DNA from: Helicobacter cetorum
GTDB taxonomy: Bacteria; Campylobacterota; Campylobacteria; Campylobacterales; UBA6016
Assembly: GCA_022729705.1 (NCBI GenBank)
Contig: DZAX01000018.1
Location: 1-42,432 of the forward strand
Reading direction: 5' to 3'
DNA: 42,432 bases
Position numbers and translations under genes: made by a program
Part shown: positions 17,599-27,714 of the stretch, piece after piece
Layout: each line of letters starts with the position of its first letter
How positions within the stretch are numbered: the stretch's first letter is position 1
Notes under the pieces: model-generated
What the model saw: the letters and a program-made list of their open reading frames with translations, nothing else
What the model was told of the DNA's origin: nothing
Databases searched by the model: none

Positions 17599-18788
17599 TT
17601 TTTCCTCTTTTGCTTGAACTTCATATTTTTAAAGTATCTATTAACCTCTTCCTTGTCAAACCCTTTCTCCACAATATCCAGCAAATCAGGGTAGTATTCG
17701 CTAAACTCCTCATAATCTGGATGGTTTGGATCTTTTAGTATTTCAAGTAGCTCCACATATCCCCACATCCCACCACTATCTTCTTGTGGACATGCACCCT
17801 CTCCATCAAGACAGCAAGGAATTTGCCCCGACAACTCTTTTGGCGTAAGAAACTTATCAAGCTTTATTTCATGCTCCCAGTTGTCTCCAAAATCATAGAT
17901 ATAGCTAATTTTTTGTCCCTTTTTTGTAAAAAACTGATCGAGTGTTATCTTGTAAACATTTTGATTCTTTGGGGCGTCACCATAATCAGAAAAGTCACCC
18001 GTATCCTCCCCAATAGAGATATTTTTGCCCTCAAAACTGTACAAATGTGAATTAGTCCATCCCATGGCTATTTGAATAACCCTATGTAAATCTGCAAAAG
18101 AGATGAAGGCAGACACAACGACACTTCTCCATATTGGCGGATTCAACGAGAGGGTGATTTTTAGTTTTAGATATTCATTGGAGTCTGCTTGGACTTCGCT
18201 CTTTTTTTTACTCCCTACTTGCAACTCTAAAAGGCTTAGAGCGTGCCGATAAAGCTCACAATCCTTCAGACTTGCCACCAGCACATCTTTACTAAAAGCA
18301 CCCGATTGTCTATAGTCAAATAGTCCTTTTCCATTTTTCTCTAAGATCTGTGGATAACGCACTTTTGGCTCTGCCTCCCTAATCTCTTGGCAGGTGAGTG
18401 TAAAACATAACATTGCGCTTAAATCATAAAAAAAATATTTAGACCCCCCTCCATCAAAAAACTGCCCTGTCACTATATCTTTTGGTAAAGAGCTTCCATT
18501 TTTAACGGCATCCACGCTAAAAATATAGCCCTCTTTTGCATCTGTGAGCTTTGGTGTGTCTGCAAAAGCAAACTGCTGCTCAAATCTCAAATCAAAATTT
18601 TGGACAATCACTTTTGCCAACACCTCTAGAGATTGTGAACCACGAATGGCAATTTTTCTCCATGATTGAAAATCATCAAATCTTTTATCTTCCATTTGCA
18701 CCATAATGCAATAAAGCTTTTGATGATGTGCCTGCTGCTCTTTTTTGCCTAAAATAGGCTTATTTGCTTGATAGATATTTTTTGACAC
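17595..18788 (-). CDS. Plasmid pRiA4b ORF-3 family protein
   Basis: The C-terminal half (about residues 200-385) has the pRiA4b ORF-3 signature: LKITLSLNPPIWRSVVV, FADLHRVIQIAMGWTNSHLY, YIYDFGDNWEHEI and GEGACPQEDSGGMWGY. The N-terminal half (residues 20-190) repeats the same theme in weaker form (WRKIAIRGSQSLEVLAKVIVQ, YFFYDLSAML), so the protein may be an internal duplication with one degenerate copy. The biochemical function of the family is not established. It heads a two-gene unit flanked by inverted repeats. Confidence 0.78.
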   Translation of the reverse strand: MSKNIYQANKPILGKKEQQAHHQKLYCIMVQMEDKRFDDFQSWRKIAIRGSQSLEVLAKVIVQNFDLRFEQQFAFADTPKLTDAKEGYIFSVDAVKNGSSLPKDIVTGQFFDGGGSKYFFYDLSAMLCFTLTCQEIREAEPKVRYPQILEKNGKGLFDYRQSGAFSKDVLVASLKDCELYRHALSLLELQVGSKKKSEVQADSNEYLKLKITLSLNPPIWRSVVVSAFISFADLHRVIQIAMGWTNSHLYSFEGKNISIGEDTGDFSDYGDAPKNQNVYKITLDQFFTKKGQKISYIYDFGDNWEHEIKLDKFLTPKELSGQIPCCLDGEGACPQEDSGGMWGYVELLEILKDPNHPDYEEFSEYYPDLLDIVEKGFDKEEVNRYFKNMKFKQKRKK

Positions 18789-18992
18789 TCGCTCTCCTTA
18801 TGCGTATGAATTCTATTTCTATGAGAATAACAAAAGTGAGCTTTTTTTGTGAAGAGTTGATTAAGAGAGAATTAAAATTAATGGAAAATTAATGGGGACA
18901 GGCTACTTTTATTTTAAAAATGGTAACCCCCAAGTAAACCCCATCCAAAAAACCAAATAAATTCCCCTAATTTCAAAATTAAGTTATCTATT

Positions 18993-19024
18993 AAAGCCCC
19001 TATTTATAGGCTTTCTGGTATAAT
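18993..19024 (+). promoter_or_regulatory. Hairpin plus TATAAT before a 30-aa gene fragment
   Basis: AAAGCC and GGCTTT (18993-18998, 19009-19014) can pair. A perfect TATAAT follows at 19019-19024, only 7 bases before the ATG at 19032. A transcript from it would be leaderless or nearly so. Confidence 0.35.
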
Positions 19025-19031
19025 TTGCACT

Positions 19032-19124
19032 ATGAAACAAGAAGTAATAACAATAGAATCCTTAACTGAAATCATAGAGAACAAAGATATTATTATTGAG
19101 CAAAAAGATAAAGCTATTAAATAA
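19032..19124 (+). pseudogene. 30-codon N-terminal fragment, possibly of an IS66-type transposase
   Basis: The short frame MKQEVITIESLTEIIENKD and onward is acidic and coiled-coil-like and stops just before a GTGCCTGACACC motif. The start of IS66-family transposases often looks like this, but 30 residues are too few to be sure. It reads as a gene start cut off by REP insertion or deletion. Confidence 0.3.
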
Positions 19125-19130
19125 AAGAGT

Positions 19131-19210
19131 AAAAGAGTGCCTGACACCTATTTCTCTTTATTTAAGAAAAAAATAAGAAAATGCATAAAAGAGTGCCTGA
19201 CACCTATTTA
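19131..19210 (+). repeat. Pair of GTGCCTGACACC REP motifs
   Basis: Two direct copies of AAAAGAGTGCCTGACACCTATTT lie about 57 bases apart. A different motif, CACCTGACCCC, follows at about 19271-19281. Otherwise positions 19125-19380 contain no convincing gene. Confidence 0.65.
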
Positions 19211-19380
19211 TATAGCTAATTATTTTTGGTGAAATATGGTGGTTGTACTGTTGCGAAAAGTGAAGATTGAACACCTGACCCCATTTTTCGTTTTCCCCGT
19301 TTTTTGCAAGACAAAAACATGTTGCCGTTGAGATTGCAGAGTGGAGCCATGTGGCGGCGTAACTCTCATATGAAAGAGTT

Positions 19381-20316
19381 TTAATCGCTTTTTGCTTTCT
19401 CGTCTCCGAGTTCTTTCCCTTTTTTGCCGAGCTCCATAATCTTTTCAACTAAACCAAGCGCATCTTCTTTTGATTCTTTGTTAGAATATACTTTTGTGAG
19501 CGGGTCTTCTAACATCTTTTCAATAGTCGGCAAAATAAATGCTGTATCAATCTTATCGCCGATATAAGGCTTTAAAACCTCGTGACCGGTAAGTAAATTT
19601 TTAGCAAGCAAAGATTTTTGTCTATACTCTTGAGATAGTCTCTTGTATTCCGAATAAATCCTCAAACACACGCCAGCCATAGCTCCAAAGAAAATAATCA
19701 ATCCAATTTTTGCAAAAACAGGATTTAGGGCGTAAACGGAGAAAACGAAACTATTGCCAATTGAGCCGTTTATGTCAATAACGGCTTTCGGCAACTTTAC
19801 TTCATGAAAAAGCACACAAAAGATACAAATAAATGATACAACTGCAAGAATTTGCCACACAACACCAGTCCAAAAATACTTATTTTCTAGTGCTTCATAT
19901 TCTACATATAGTTTACTGGAAAACTTTATTGTTGTTGCTTTTTGCATATTATCCAACGCCTCTTTAGCTCTGGATAATGTTTTGTTAACATCTAATGTCT
20001 TTTTAATGCTTGCAATAGACTGCTCCAACTCGCCAATACGCTTGCCTAGGTCGCCCATATATTCTATCTCATACTGATGCTCGCAAAAATTATTTTTTAT
20101 TTTTAGAAGTTCACCTAATGTATTATCCAAGATTTTCTGTTCAATTGATTCGATCTTATCAATATCTATGTTTTCTAATTCATTCATAATTGCTTTTAGT
20201 TGCCTTGCGAAGTTTGGAAAAGCCTTGGCTACGGCGCCCAAATAATCGTCAAAGTCCTCTTGTATGGCTTTAACATTATTTTTTATATTTTCTACTACAC
20301 TACTGTTATCAGCCAT
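19381..20316 (-). CDS. Coiled-coil membrane protein of unknown function
   Basis: The 311-aa product has a long helical, coiled-coil N-terminal part (residues 5-145), two membrane helices (about 149-171 and 200-221) and a charged cytoplasmic tail ending in a Lys-rich GKKGKELGDEKAKSD. I choose the ATG at 20316; 22 further codons upstream are open but look non-coding. No enzyme motif is seen. REP motifs flank it on both sides, which fits an acquired accessory gene. Confidence 0.6.
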   Translation of the reverse strand: MADNSSVVENIKNNVKAIQEDFDDYLGAVAKAFPNFARQLKAIMNELENIDIDKIESIEQKILDNTLGELLKIKNNFCEHQYEIEYMGDLGKRIGELEQSIASIKKTLDVNKTLSRAKEALDNMQKATTIKFSSKLYVEYEALENKYFWTGVVWQILAVVSFICIFCVLFHEVKLPKAVIDINGSIGNSFVFSVYALNPVFAKIGLIIFFGAMAGVCLRIYSEYKRLSQEYRQKSLLAKNLLTGHEVLKPYIGDKIDTAFILPTIEKMLEDPLTKVYSNKESKEDALGLVEKIMELGKKGKELGDEKAKSD

Positions 20317-20431
20317 TTTCAGCCTTATTTTATAAAGTTGCCCATCATAACACAAAATCCCCATCATCACCAAGTGCCACAAGCCCTTCTAGCTCAGCAG
20401 TTGCCATGATAATACAATCAATAGAAAAAAA

Positions 20432-20482
20432 GGGGCAGGCTGCTTTTTTAAACACATGAAAAAATAGATGTCAGGCACTCTT
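20432..20482 (-). repeat. REP motifs in inverted orientation
   Basis: A ggggcaggct half-motif is followed by GATGTCAGGCACTCTTTT, the reverse of the motifs at 19131-19210. Together these bracket the membrane protein gene with inverted repeats. Confidence 0.55.
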
Positions 20483-20589
20483 TTGACTCTTTTGAAACAT
20501 TTCTTAATTTAACATAATAGACCGCTCCTAGCATTATCTAATTCATATTGAGACAAAATACGGTTTTCTTAAGTCGATGGTGATATTGC

Positions 20590-20629
20590 CGTTAAACACG
20601 GGCTTTGCCTGTGTTTAACGTGTAGCATT
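20590..20629 (+). repeat. Terminal hairpin of the palindromic repeat, copy C
   Basis: Only the last hairpin is present: GTTAAACACGGGC pairs with GCCTGTGTTTAAC around TTT, followed by gtgtagcatta. It lies 12 bases beyond the leuA stop and may end that long minus-strand operon, although there is no T-tract. Confidence 0.65.
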
Positions 20630-20641
20630 AGGTGTGCATTA

Positions 20642-22192
20642 TTACAAAAAATCGTCTTTGCAGTCTATTTTTCTAAGACCATCTTTCATCGATAGATAGG
20701 AGTTTAAAGCGCTTATGTATGCTTTTGCGCTTGAGGTCATCGTATCAATATCTAGTCCGTGTCCTAAAACAGCTGGCGTATCGTTTTGGAACACCACTTT
20801 TACTATGACGTTTGCAAGAGCATCTTTGCCTTTACTAACGGCCTCGACCCTGTAATCCATAAGCTGTCCGGATACGTCCGTAATTCTGTCTATGACTTTA
20901 AATACGGCGTCTATTGTGCCATCGCCTACAGCGGCGTCTGTTTTTTCGCCCTCTTTTGTAAGTAGCGTTGCCGCCGCCGTAGCTAAGCCGCCTTGAGAGT
21001 CTGCTATTTGCAAGTGGATAAGTTCAAAAACTTTTGGTATGTGCGTCGTTACATCAGCGATAATCATTCGCACGTCGTCGTCAAACATCTCTTTTTTCTT
21101 ATCAGAGATGATTTTGAATAGCTCAATAGCTTTATCAAGCTCCTCTTGCGTTAGCTCAAATCCAAGCTCTTTTGCTTTGTCTTTAAACGCTGCGCGTCCG
21201 GAGTGCTTGCCTAGTACAATTGCGTTTGTCTCTAAGCCTATATCTGCCGCACTTATTATCTCGTATGTAGATTTGTGTTTTAACACGCCGTCTTGATGGA
21301 TGCCGCTCTCATGGGCAAAAGCGTTTTTGCCGACTATCGCTTTATTTGGTTGCGGGGAGATGCCTGTAATGGCGGACACCATTCTGCTTGATGGGTAAAT
21401 CTCTTTTGTGTTGATATTTGTCTTATAGCCGCCAAAAATATCGCTTCTTGTCTTAAGAGTCATAACAATCTCTTCTAACGCCGCATTTCCGGCTCTCTCC
21501 CCAAGCCCGTTTATGGTGCACTCCACCTGTCTAGCTCCCGCCGTTATCGCCGAGAGTGAATTAGCTACGCCAAGCCCTAAATCGTTATGGCAGTGCACTG
21601 ATATTATAGCTCTGCCCTCTATTGTTTTTTTAATTTCGCTTACAAGGGCGTAATATTCATTTGGTGTCGTATAGCCGACAGTGTCAGGCAGATTGATTGT
21701 TTTTGCTCCAGCCTCAACCACTGCGGCGACTATCTCCTGTAAAAAACTTATATCGCTTCTAGTCGCATCTTCGCAACTAAACTCAACATCTTCTACAAAG
21801 CTTCTAGCATAATTAACAGCATGTACAGCTCGCTTTATCACCTCGTCGGGAGACATTTTCAGCTTATACTCCATGTGGATTGGGCTTGTCGCTATAAAGG
21901 TGTGTATTCGTTTAAATTTTGCCTGCCTAATCGCCTCGCCGGCATCTTTGATGTCGGCGTCTACGGCTCTTGCAAGAGAGCAAACAACGCTTTTATCCAC
22001 GACAGAAGAGATACGCTCTATAGCCTCAAAGTCGCCGGGGCTCGCCTTTGCAAAACCAGCCTCTATAATATCTACGCCAAGTTTTTGAAGCTGAAGAGCT
22101 ATTTTTATTTTTTCATCAGTATTCATAGATGCGCCGGGGCTTTGCTCGCCGTCTCTTAACGTTGTATCAAATATTTTAATTATGTCGCTCAT
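20642..22192 (-). CDS. leuA: 2-isopropylmalate synthase
   Basis: LeuA condenses acetyl-CoA with 2-oxoisovalerate, the first committed step of leucine synthesis. The 516-aa length matches the long bacterial form with the regulatory C-terminal domain that binds leucine. [13 protein letters not shown] (residues 8-20) and the metal-binding [15 protein letters not shown] are the family signatures, and [14 protein letters not shown] follows. Its ATG overlaps the pssA stop by 4 bases, so it is the last gene of the operon. Confidence 0.94.
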   Translation of the reverse strand: MSDIIKIFDTTLRDGEQSPGASMNTDEKIKIALQLQKLGVDIIEAGFAKASPGDFEAIERISSVVDKSVVCSLARAVDADIKDAGEAIRQAKFKRIHTFIATSPIHMEYKLKMSPDEVIKRAVHAVNYARSFVEDVEFSCEDATRSDISFLQEIVAAVVEAGAKTINLPDTVGYTTPNEYYALVSEIKKTIEGRAIISVHCHNDLGLGVANSLSAITAGARQVECTINGLGERAGNAALEEIVMTLKTRSDIFGGYKTNINTKEIYPSSRMVSAITGISPQPNKAIVGKNAFAHESGIHQDGVLKHKSTYEIISAADIGLETNAIVLGKHSGRAAFKDKAKELGFELTQEELDKAIELFKIISDKKKEMFDDDVRMIIADVTTHIPKVFELIHLQIADSQGGLATAAATLLTKEGEKTDAAVGDGTIDAVFKVIDRITDVSGQLMDYRVEAVSKGKDALANVIVKVVFQNDTPAVLGHGLDIDTMTSSAKAYISALNSYLSMKDGLRKIDCKDDFL

Positions 22193-22941
22193 TGTTTCAC
22201 CTCTTGTGAATGTCTATTTTTTAGTTTAAAAATCGTCAAATTATACGCCGCCCTCACAATGCCGCTCAATACAAAAAAGGTGATAAGAGCCGTTAGCGTC
22301 TCCAAAAAGTACAAAAACATTACCGCCAAAATTGAGAGTATCAAAATAAACACTCTCATAAGCGCTCGCTTTGAAACAGGCATTTTTTTAAAGCTCGCAT
22401 ATCGTATATTGCTCACCATCAACAGCGCTACAAGAAAAGTAGACGCCATAACCAAATAACTATACTCTTTTAAAAGACCATATCCAAACAAAACAACGGT
22501 CCAGCAAGTTATAAACACGGCGGCGGATGGTATAGGCAGACCTATAAACGCATTTGGCTCTATGCATTCGCTTTGAACATTAAACCTAGCCAATCTTATC
22601 GCCCCAAAAACAACAAAAAACCCAGCCGCCAACACTCCTATTTTTCCAAACTCATGACCTACGGCAAAGTAAACAAGCATAGCCGGAGCGACCCCAAAAG
22701 CGACAAGATCAGCCAAGGAGTCAAACTCCACGCCAAACTTTGAACATGTGCCTGTCATTCTCGCAAGTCTTCCGTCCAGTCCGTCAAAGATTAGAGACAA
22801 AAATATATAGATTCCGGCATTCTCAAACTCTCCTTTTACGGAGGCAAAAACGCTTAGTATTCCCAAGAAAAGCGATACGGCCGTTATCAGGTTTGGAAGC
22901 AAGAATGCAAATTTATTTTTTTCTTCGTTAGTTTTTATCAT
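22189..22941 (-). CDS. pssA: Phosphatidylserine synthase
   Basis: This 250-aa integral membrane enzyme makes phosphatidylserine from CDP-diacylglycerol and serine. The CDP-alcohol phosphotransferase motif is complete: DG, two residues, AR, eight residues, G, three residues, D, three residues, D (within [15 protein letters not shown] and VEFDSLAD, about residues 52-74). Several hydrophobic helices follow. It overlaps the Psd-like gene by 14 bases and leuA by 4. Confidence 0.92.
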   Translation of the reverse strand: MIKTNEEKNKFAFLLPNLITAVSLFLGILSVFASVKGEFENAGIYIFLSLIFDGLDGRLARMTGTCSKFGVEFDSLADLVAFGVAPAMLVYFAVGHEFGKIGVLAAGFFVVFGAIRLARFNVQSECIEPNAFIGLPIPSAAVFITCWTVVLFGYGLLKEYSYLVMASTFLVALLMVSNIRYASFKKMPVSKRALMRVFILILSILAVMFLYFLETLTALITFFVLSGIVRAAYNLTIFKLKNRHSQEVKQ

Positions 22942-23605
22942 ATTGGCTCACAAAATATCCAAGCAGACTCTCTCCGGCTTTTACCTTATCGCCAACCGCT
23001 TTTTTAATACTCACATCCACTGGAAGATAGAGTGTGGTTTGAAACTCTGATTTTAAAAAAGCGATACGCTCCGCATTTCTTATCCTGGAGTCTTCTGGCT
23101 TATAAAGCGATATTTTTGTAGAGAGCGATCCGGCTATTATTGAAAGCATATAGTTTTTGCCGTTATCACCCTCAAAAAATGCCGCAAATCTTTCATTTAG
23201 ATATTTGGCTTTTTCACTTTTGACAGGCAAAAAAAGTCCGTGTAGAGAGCTTTTTTGTCTAAAAGTAGACGCAAACGGAGCCCTTACAAAGTGTGCATCT
23301 TGCAGGGAAGTGGCGATGGTCACGCTGACGCACTCCTCTTTTAGTAGTGTATCCTCATACTCTCTATCTATTGAGACAATAACGCCATCAGACGGAGACG
23401 TGATAGCGTCCCCTGAGTCGTCTTCGCTAATTCGTTCCGGATTTCTAAAAAAATATATCACGCACGCCGCCGCCAAGCAAAGTAAAAGCATACTAATCAT
23501 GCCAAAATTCCAATGAGCCGCCAACGCAAGAACGAGACAAGAGCCTATTAAATATTTATAGCTCTCTTTTGCGACTATCTGTGTTGTAGTGATTACTTTT
23601 TTCAC
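22928..23605 (-). CDS. Psd-like membrane protein lacking the pyruvoyl site
   Basis: The 225-aa protein has two N-terminal membrane helices (about residues 17-52) and a short-form (class II) phosphatidylserine decarboxylase domain. SPSDG (residues 70-74) and a conserved His in QDAHFVRAP (H105) remain. At the self-cleavage position, where active enzymes have FGS, it reads SEF (residues 186-188, in FLKSEFQTTLYLP). It should therefore not form the pyruvoyl group. It is nested between ftsH and pssA, as I recall for Campylobacter. The true decarboxylase is encoded at 8097-8903, so this copy may have a structural or partner role with PssA. Confidence 0.8.
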   Translation of the reverse strand: MKKVITTTQIVAKESYKYLIGSCLVLALAAHWNFGMISMLLLCLAAACVIYFFRNPERISEDDSGDAITSPSDGVIVSIDREYEDTLLKEECVSVTIATSLQDAHFVRAPFASTFRQKSSLHGLFLPVKSEKAKYLNERFAAFFEGDNGKNYMLSIIAGSLSTKISLYKPEDSRIRNAERIAFLKSEFQTTLYLPVDVSIKKAVGDKVKAGESLLGYFVSQYDKN

Positions 23606-23607
23606 GT

Positions 23608-25554
23608 CTACTCCTTGTTTGTTGCGGCCTTTTTGTAGTCAGGCGCATGCAACTCATTCTCATCAGACTCTCTTATTATTCCGTTCGCCTCTTCAAACTC
23701 TTTTATAATATCCTCAACTCTATCTTTTTCAAGCACTTCTGTCTCCAAAAGCTCAGCGGTCAATGATTCCATAGCGCCTCTATAGATTTCAAGCTTTATT
23801 TTTACAGCCTCATATCTCTCAGAAAGCGTTAGTTTTATATAAGCGTCAAGCTCTTCGCTCATTTTTTCGCTATAGTCTTTGCCTTGCGCCATACCGCCGC
23901 CAAGGAATGTGCTTCTCTGTTTTTCAAGCACCATAAGCCCAGCCACTTCGCTCATTCCATAGTACATTATCATGGATTTTATAATATCAGTCGCTCTTTC
24001 AAGGTCGTTTGCAGCTCCCGTGGAGATTTCGCCGATAAACAGCTCCTCGGCAGCCCTACCCCCAAGAAGCACATCGATTTCTGCTATAAGTTCATGCTTT
24101 TGAACAAGATATTTGTTTTCTTCAGGCGTATTTAGCGTATAGCCCAACGCCGCAAGACCTCTTGGGATAATAGAGACTTTGTTTACTTTTTTAGAGCCTC
24201 TCGTCGTTTGGCTAACTACGGCGTGTCCGCTCTCGTGATACGCTACTATTCTTTTTTCTTTTGGACTAATGCGTCTTGATTTTTTCTCTAACCCCGCTAT
24301 CGCTCTCTCAACCGCTTCTTTTAGGTTTTGTTGGCTTACAGACTCTTGATTTTCACGCCCCGCAAGAAGAGCCGCTTCATTGATGATATTTGCCAAATCA
24401 GCTCCCGCAAGTCCCGCAGTCAGCTTGGCTAACTCTTCTAGATCGCCATCTTTGCCAAGTTTAATATTTTTTGCGTGAACTTTAAGTATCTCTACCCTGC
24501 CCTTAAAGTCCGGCTTATCCACAAGCACCTGTCTATCAAATCTCCCCGGTCTAAGCAGAGCCGGGTCTAGTATCTCAGGTCTATTTGTCGCCGCAAGCAC
24601 GATTACCGGAGACTCCGCCCCAAAACCGTCCATTTCGGCTAGCATTTGGTTTAGCGTCTGCTCTCTTTCGTCATTGCCGCCTATGTGTCCTAGCGCCCTA
24701 CTCTTTCCGATAGCGTCAAGTTCGTCAATAAAAATAATAGAAGGAGACTCTTTTTTTGCCTGCTCAAAAAGATCTCTAACACGACTAGCCCCCACACCGA
24801 CAAACATCTCAATAAAACTAGAACCAGAAACAGAGAAAAAAGGCACTTCCGCCTCTCCCGCAACAGCCTTTGCAAGAAGAGTTTTACCAGTTCCCGGAGG
24901 CCCTACAAGAAGCACCCCTTTTGGAATTTTGGCTCCAAGCTTGATATATCTATCAGGACTTTTCAAAAACTCTATAAGCTCTTGAACCTCTTCTTTTGCT
25001 TCGTCGTTTCCAGCCACATCTGCAAATTTTACTTTTGGCTTTTCGGAGTTCATTAATTTTTTCATGCTACCCATGCCAAGAATTCCGCCGCCAATATTTT
25101 TTTGCATTCTATTTGTGAGAAACATCCAAATTGCAAAAAATATAAACACAGGAAGCACCCAGCCAAACACAAGGTCTGTAAGCCAATTTTTGTCGGTATA
25201 AGCGCCGTATTTGATATTTTGTTTTTCAAGAAGCGGCACAAGAGTACTATCGGGAATTACTCTTTTCGCGATAAATACCGTCTTTACCTCGCCTTTTGCA
25301 GTGGCTTTAATAGCGCTTTCGCCTATTGCGACGTATGAGACTTGCCCTGTTTCTATCAGTTTTTTCACGTCATAATAGCTTACGCTTTGCGCCTGAGTAC
25401 CGCTCGCCCCGGCACCGTCCAAGCCGCCGCCTTCGTCAAATAAGCTTTTAAACAAAAGCACGGTCACAATTGAAAAAATCGCAAATACTAAAAGTGGATT
25501 TTTATTAAAAAAATTATTGTTTTTTATAGGGTCGTTTGGTTGATTGTTGTTCAT
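23608..25554 (-). CDS. ftsH: ATP-dependent zinc metalloprotease FtsH
   Basis: This 648-aa membrane protease degrades misassembled membrane proteins and short-lived regulators. It has two N-terminal membrane helices (about residues 22-40 and 130-150) around a small periplasmic domain. An AAA+ domain follows with Walker A GPPGTGKT, Walker B IIFIDELDAIG, the SRH block NRPEILDPALLRPGRFDRQV and the pore FVG. The zinc site HESGH is near residue 440. Two bases separate it from the Psd-like gene. Confidence 0.95.
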   Translation of the reverse strand: MNNNQPNDPIKNNNFFNKNPLLVFAIFSIVTVLLFKSLFDEGGGLDGAGASGTQAQSVSYYDVKKLIETGQVSYVAIGESAIKATAKGEVKTVFIAKRVIPDSTLVPLLEKQNIKYGAYTDKNWLTDLVFGWVLPVFIFFAIWMFLTNRMQKNIGGGILGMGSMKKLMNSEKPKVKFADVAGNDEAKEEVQELIEFLKSPDRYIKLGAKIPKGVLLVGPPGTGKTLLAKAVAGEAEVPFFSVSGSSFIEMFVGVGASRVRDLFEQAKKESPSIIFIDELDAIGKSRALGHIGGNDEREQTLNQMLAEMDGFGAESPVIVLAATNRPEILDPALLRPGRFDRQVLVDKPDFKGRVEILKVHAKNIKLGKDGDLEELAKLTAGLAGADLANIINEAALLAGRENQESVSQQNLKEAVERAIAGLEKKSRRISPKEKRIVAYHESGHAVVSQTTRGSKKVNKVSIIPRGLAALGYTLNTPEENKYLVQKHELIAEIDVLLGGRAAEELFIGEISTGAANDLERATDIIKSMIMYYGMSEVAGLMVLEKQRSTFLGGGMAQGKDYSEKMSEELDAYIKLTLSERYEAVKIKLEIYRGAMESLTAELLETEVLEKDRVEDIIKEFEEANGIIRESDENELHAPDYKKAATNKE

Positions 25555-25568
25555 CTAAGTCTAAGTCC

Positions 25569-26393
25569 TTAATTTTTTTCGTAAACTAATGTTACCCATT
25601 CGCTCTCACACACTCTGTCCACTAGCGTCAACTCTTCATAATACGGTTTTAGTTTTTCTTCATTCTCTTCTAGTATCCCTGAGAGTATAAGTTTGCCGCC
25701 GTTTTTTATTGATTTTTTCAAGTCTTTACTTATTATGATAAGCACGTCTGTTATGATGTTGGCTAAGACAATATCATACTCAAAATTTGCTTGATTGGCG
25801 CTACCTGTCCATATAGTTTTGTATGATAGAGAGTTTTGTGCAAACACTTTTTTTGCGACCTCCACAGCCGCTTCGTCCGTATCGCACAAATCGACACTCG
25901 CACCCATATCCGCCGCCGTTAGAGCCAGTATGCCGCTTCCGGCTCCGACATCAAAAACATTGTCGCCGCTTTTTGTATATTTTTGGACAAAAAGCATAGC
26001 GTTTTTGGTTGTCGGATGATGCCCCGTACCAAACGCAAGAGACGGCTCTATGCAGAAGTTTCTAGCGCCCTCTCGCGGCTCATGCCAAGGAGCGTAAACG
26101 TAGTAGTCGCCTATGGCAATCGGCTCCACGCTTTTTTTGTAAGAGTCTATCCAATCTTCGTTTTTTTTCTCCACAATTTCGGCGCTCAAAACAAATTTGG
26201 AGCCAAACGCCTCCTCAAGCTCGGCTTTATAAGCAAAAAGAGCCTCTTGCACGTCTAAGGGCTCATGCTCATACGTCGTAATAAGTTTGCCGTCTTCTTC
26301 AATAACAGCGTCGCACCAATCGCCCAAAAAACTCTCAATCGCCTCAAAAAAATCACTTGTTTCTACCGTAAGCTCATAATAAAACTCTTTCAT
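25569..26393 (-). CDS. prmA: Ribosomal protein L11 methyltransferase
   Basis: PrmA trimethylates ribosomal protein L11. The 274-aa protein has the PrmA motifs [15 protein letters not shown] before the SAM-binding loop [13 protein letters not shown], and the late [11 protein letters not shown], which corresponds to motif IV. An N-terminal L11-recognition domain covers about residues 1-90. Its start overlaps the hisA stop by 4 bases; 14 bases separate it from ftsH. Confidence 0.92.
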   Translation of the reverse strand: MKEFYYELTVETSDFFEAIESFLGDWCDAVIEEDGKLITTYEHEPLDVQEALFAYKAELEEAFGSKFVLSAEIVEKKNEDWIDSYKKSVEPIAIGDYYVYAPWHEPREGARNFCIEPSLAFGTGHHPTTKNAMLFVQKYTKSGDNVFDVGAGSGILALTAADMGASVDLCDTDEAAVEVAKKVFAQNSLSYKTIWTGSANQANFEYDIVLANIITDVLIIISKDLKKSIKNGGKLILSGILEENEEKLKPYYEELTLVDRVCESEWVTLVYEKN

Positions 26394-27097
26394 TGCAACC
26401 TCAAAGCCTCCCTCAAATCTAGTCTTCCCTCATAATACGCTTTGCCGATTATAACTCCGTCGATAAACGGACTATTTTTGATAGCCTCAATATCGCCTAT
26501 ATCTTTGACGCCCCCTGACGCTATCGTCTCTACCCCTCCGGTTTTTGCGACCTCTTGCGTAAAAGGGATATTTACGCCGCTAAGCGTTCCGTCTCTTGAA
26601 ATATCAGTCGTAATAATAGCCTTTACGCCGCTCTCACAAAACATACGGGCAAGCTCTGTAGCCTTAAGAGAGCTAGTCTTCGCCCAGCCGTCCACCGCAA
26701 CATAGCCGTCTTTTGCGTCTATACCGACTACCACGTTGTATTTTGCGGCTACCGTTTTTACAAACTCCGGATTTTGCGTGGCTATTGTGCCTAGTATTAC
26801 ACGCTCTATTCCCAAATCTATATATTTTTTTATTGTCTCTTCATCTCTTATGCCGCCGCCAAGTTGCAGTTTTAGCGTTGTCGTTTCTCTGATTTTTTTG
26901 ATAGCGTCAAGATTCATTGGATTTCCGGCAAACGCACCGTTGAGGTCTACGATATGAACCCAATCAGATCCCATCTCCTCAAACGCCCTAGCAAGATGAT
27001 ACGGCTCGTCAGAGTACACCTTTGCGCTCTCCATTACGCCTTTTGTCAGGCGAACCGCCTTGCCGTCTTTGAGGTCTATTGCCGGATAGATTGTCAT
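26390..27097 (-). CDS. hisA: ProFAR isomerase HisA
   Basis: HisA catalyses the Amadori isomerisation of ProFAR in histidine synthesis. The 235-aa TIM barrel shows [18 protein letters not shown] with catalytic Asp at the start, [16 protein letters not shown], and the second-half [14 protein letters not shown] with the second catalytic Asp and [14 protein letters not shown] for phosphate binding. It overlaps hisH and prmA by 4 bases each. hisF is not in the window. Confidence 0.93.
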   Translation of the reverse strand: MTIYPAIDLKDGKAVRLTKGVMESAKVYSDEPYHLARAFEEMGSDWVHIVDLNGAFAGNPMNLDAIKKIRETTTLKLQLGGGIRDEETIKKYIDLGIERVILGTIATQNPEFVKTVAAKYNVVVGIDAKDGYVAVDGWAKTSSLKATELARMFCESGVKAIITTDISRDGTLSGVNIPFTQEVAKTGGVETIASGGVKDIGDIEAIKNSPFIDGVIIGKAYYEGRLDLREALRLQ

Positions 27098-27714
27098 TTT
27101 TTCTCCAAAAAGTTTTTAAGTATTTTTAGCCCTGTATCGCCTGATTTTTCAGGGTGTGGCTGGATACCGCAGATGTTCTCTTTTTCCACCATACTCACAA
27201 ATGTCTCGCCATAATGCGACAAACACAACACCTCGTCCGCCGTAGCTTTGACGTGATAGGAGTGGACAAAATAGAGATAAAACCCGTCATCCACGCCGTC
27301 AAGCAAAACCGACTCTTTTTGCGCAAATAGTTTGTTCCACCCCATGTGCGGAATCTTGCGCTCGCTTGTTAGGGTCTCAGGGTCAAATCTAACGACGTCG
27401 CCTTTTAAAAGCCCAAGCCCCGCCGTCTCCTCATGCTCAAAACCTCTATCAAATAGTAGTTGCATTCCAAGACAAACGCCAAAAATAGGCTTATTTTTTG
27501 CCGCTTCCAAAACGGCTACGTCCATACCGCTCTCTCTTAAGTGTCTCATTGCGTCAGGAAAAGCGCCGACTCCCGGAAGTATCAGTTTGTCATATTCAGA
27601 CAACTTATCAACATCATCCACTATATCAGCTTCAAAACCGACTTTTGCGCAAGAGTTTTTGACGCTTGCGAGATTGCCCATCTGATAGTTTATTATCGCC
27701 GTCTTAGCTCTCAC
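27094..27714 (-). CDS. hisH: Imidazole glycerol phosphate synthase glutaminase subunit HisH
   Basis: HisH supplies ammonia from glutamine to HisF. The class I glutaminase triad is visible as the nucleophile Cys in [11 protein letters not shown] and His and Glu in [11 protein letters not shown] prefer the GTG at 27714 ([14 protein letters not shown]), which has a purine-rich aagagag ribosome-binding site and gives the usual 206 aa. A start at 27789 would add 25 residues unlike HisH and lie deep in the upstream gene. It overlaps the upstream gene by 11 bases. Confidence 0.9.
   Translation of the reverse strand: MRAKTAIINYQMGNLASVKNSCAKVGFEADIVDDVDKLSEYDKLILPGVGAFPDAMRHLRESGMDVAVLEAAKNKPIFGVCLGMQLLFDRGFEHEETAGLGLLKGDVVRFDPETLTSERKIPHMGWNKLFAQKESVLLDGVDDGFYLYFVHSYHVKATADEVLCLSHYGETFVSMVEKENICGIQPHPEKSGDTGLKILKNFLEKK

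Larger units (their letters stand above)
17064..18905. mobile_element. Two-gene unit bounded by 18-bp inverted repeats
   Basis: The left end at 17064-17081 and the right end at 18888-18905 (attaatggggacaggcta) are inverted copies at 17 of 18 bases. They enclose exactly the pRiA4b-like gene and its partner. The left repeat contains the partner's stop codon. No transposase is inside, so any mobility would need an enzyme acting in trans. A half-match (ggggcaggct) lies at about 20432-20441. Confidence 0.5.

Noticed and set aside
20387-20407. tRNA-like 5' part (ttctagctcagcag resembles a D-arm)
   Set aside because: No T-arm, anticodon stem or acceptor partner follows; treated as chance.
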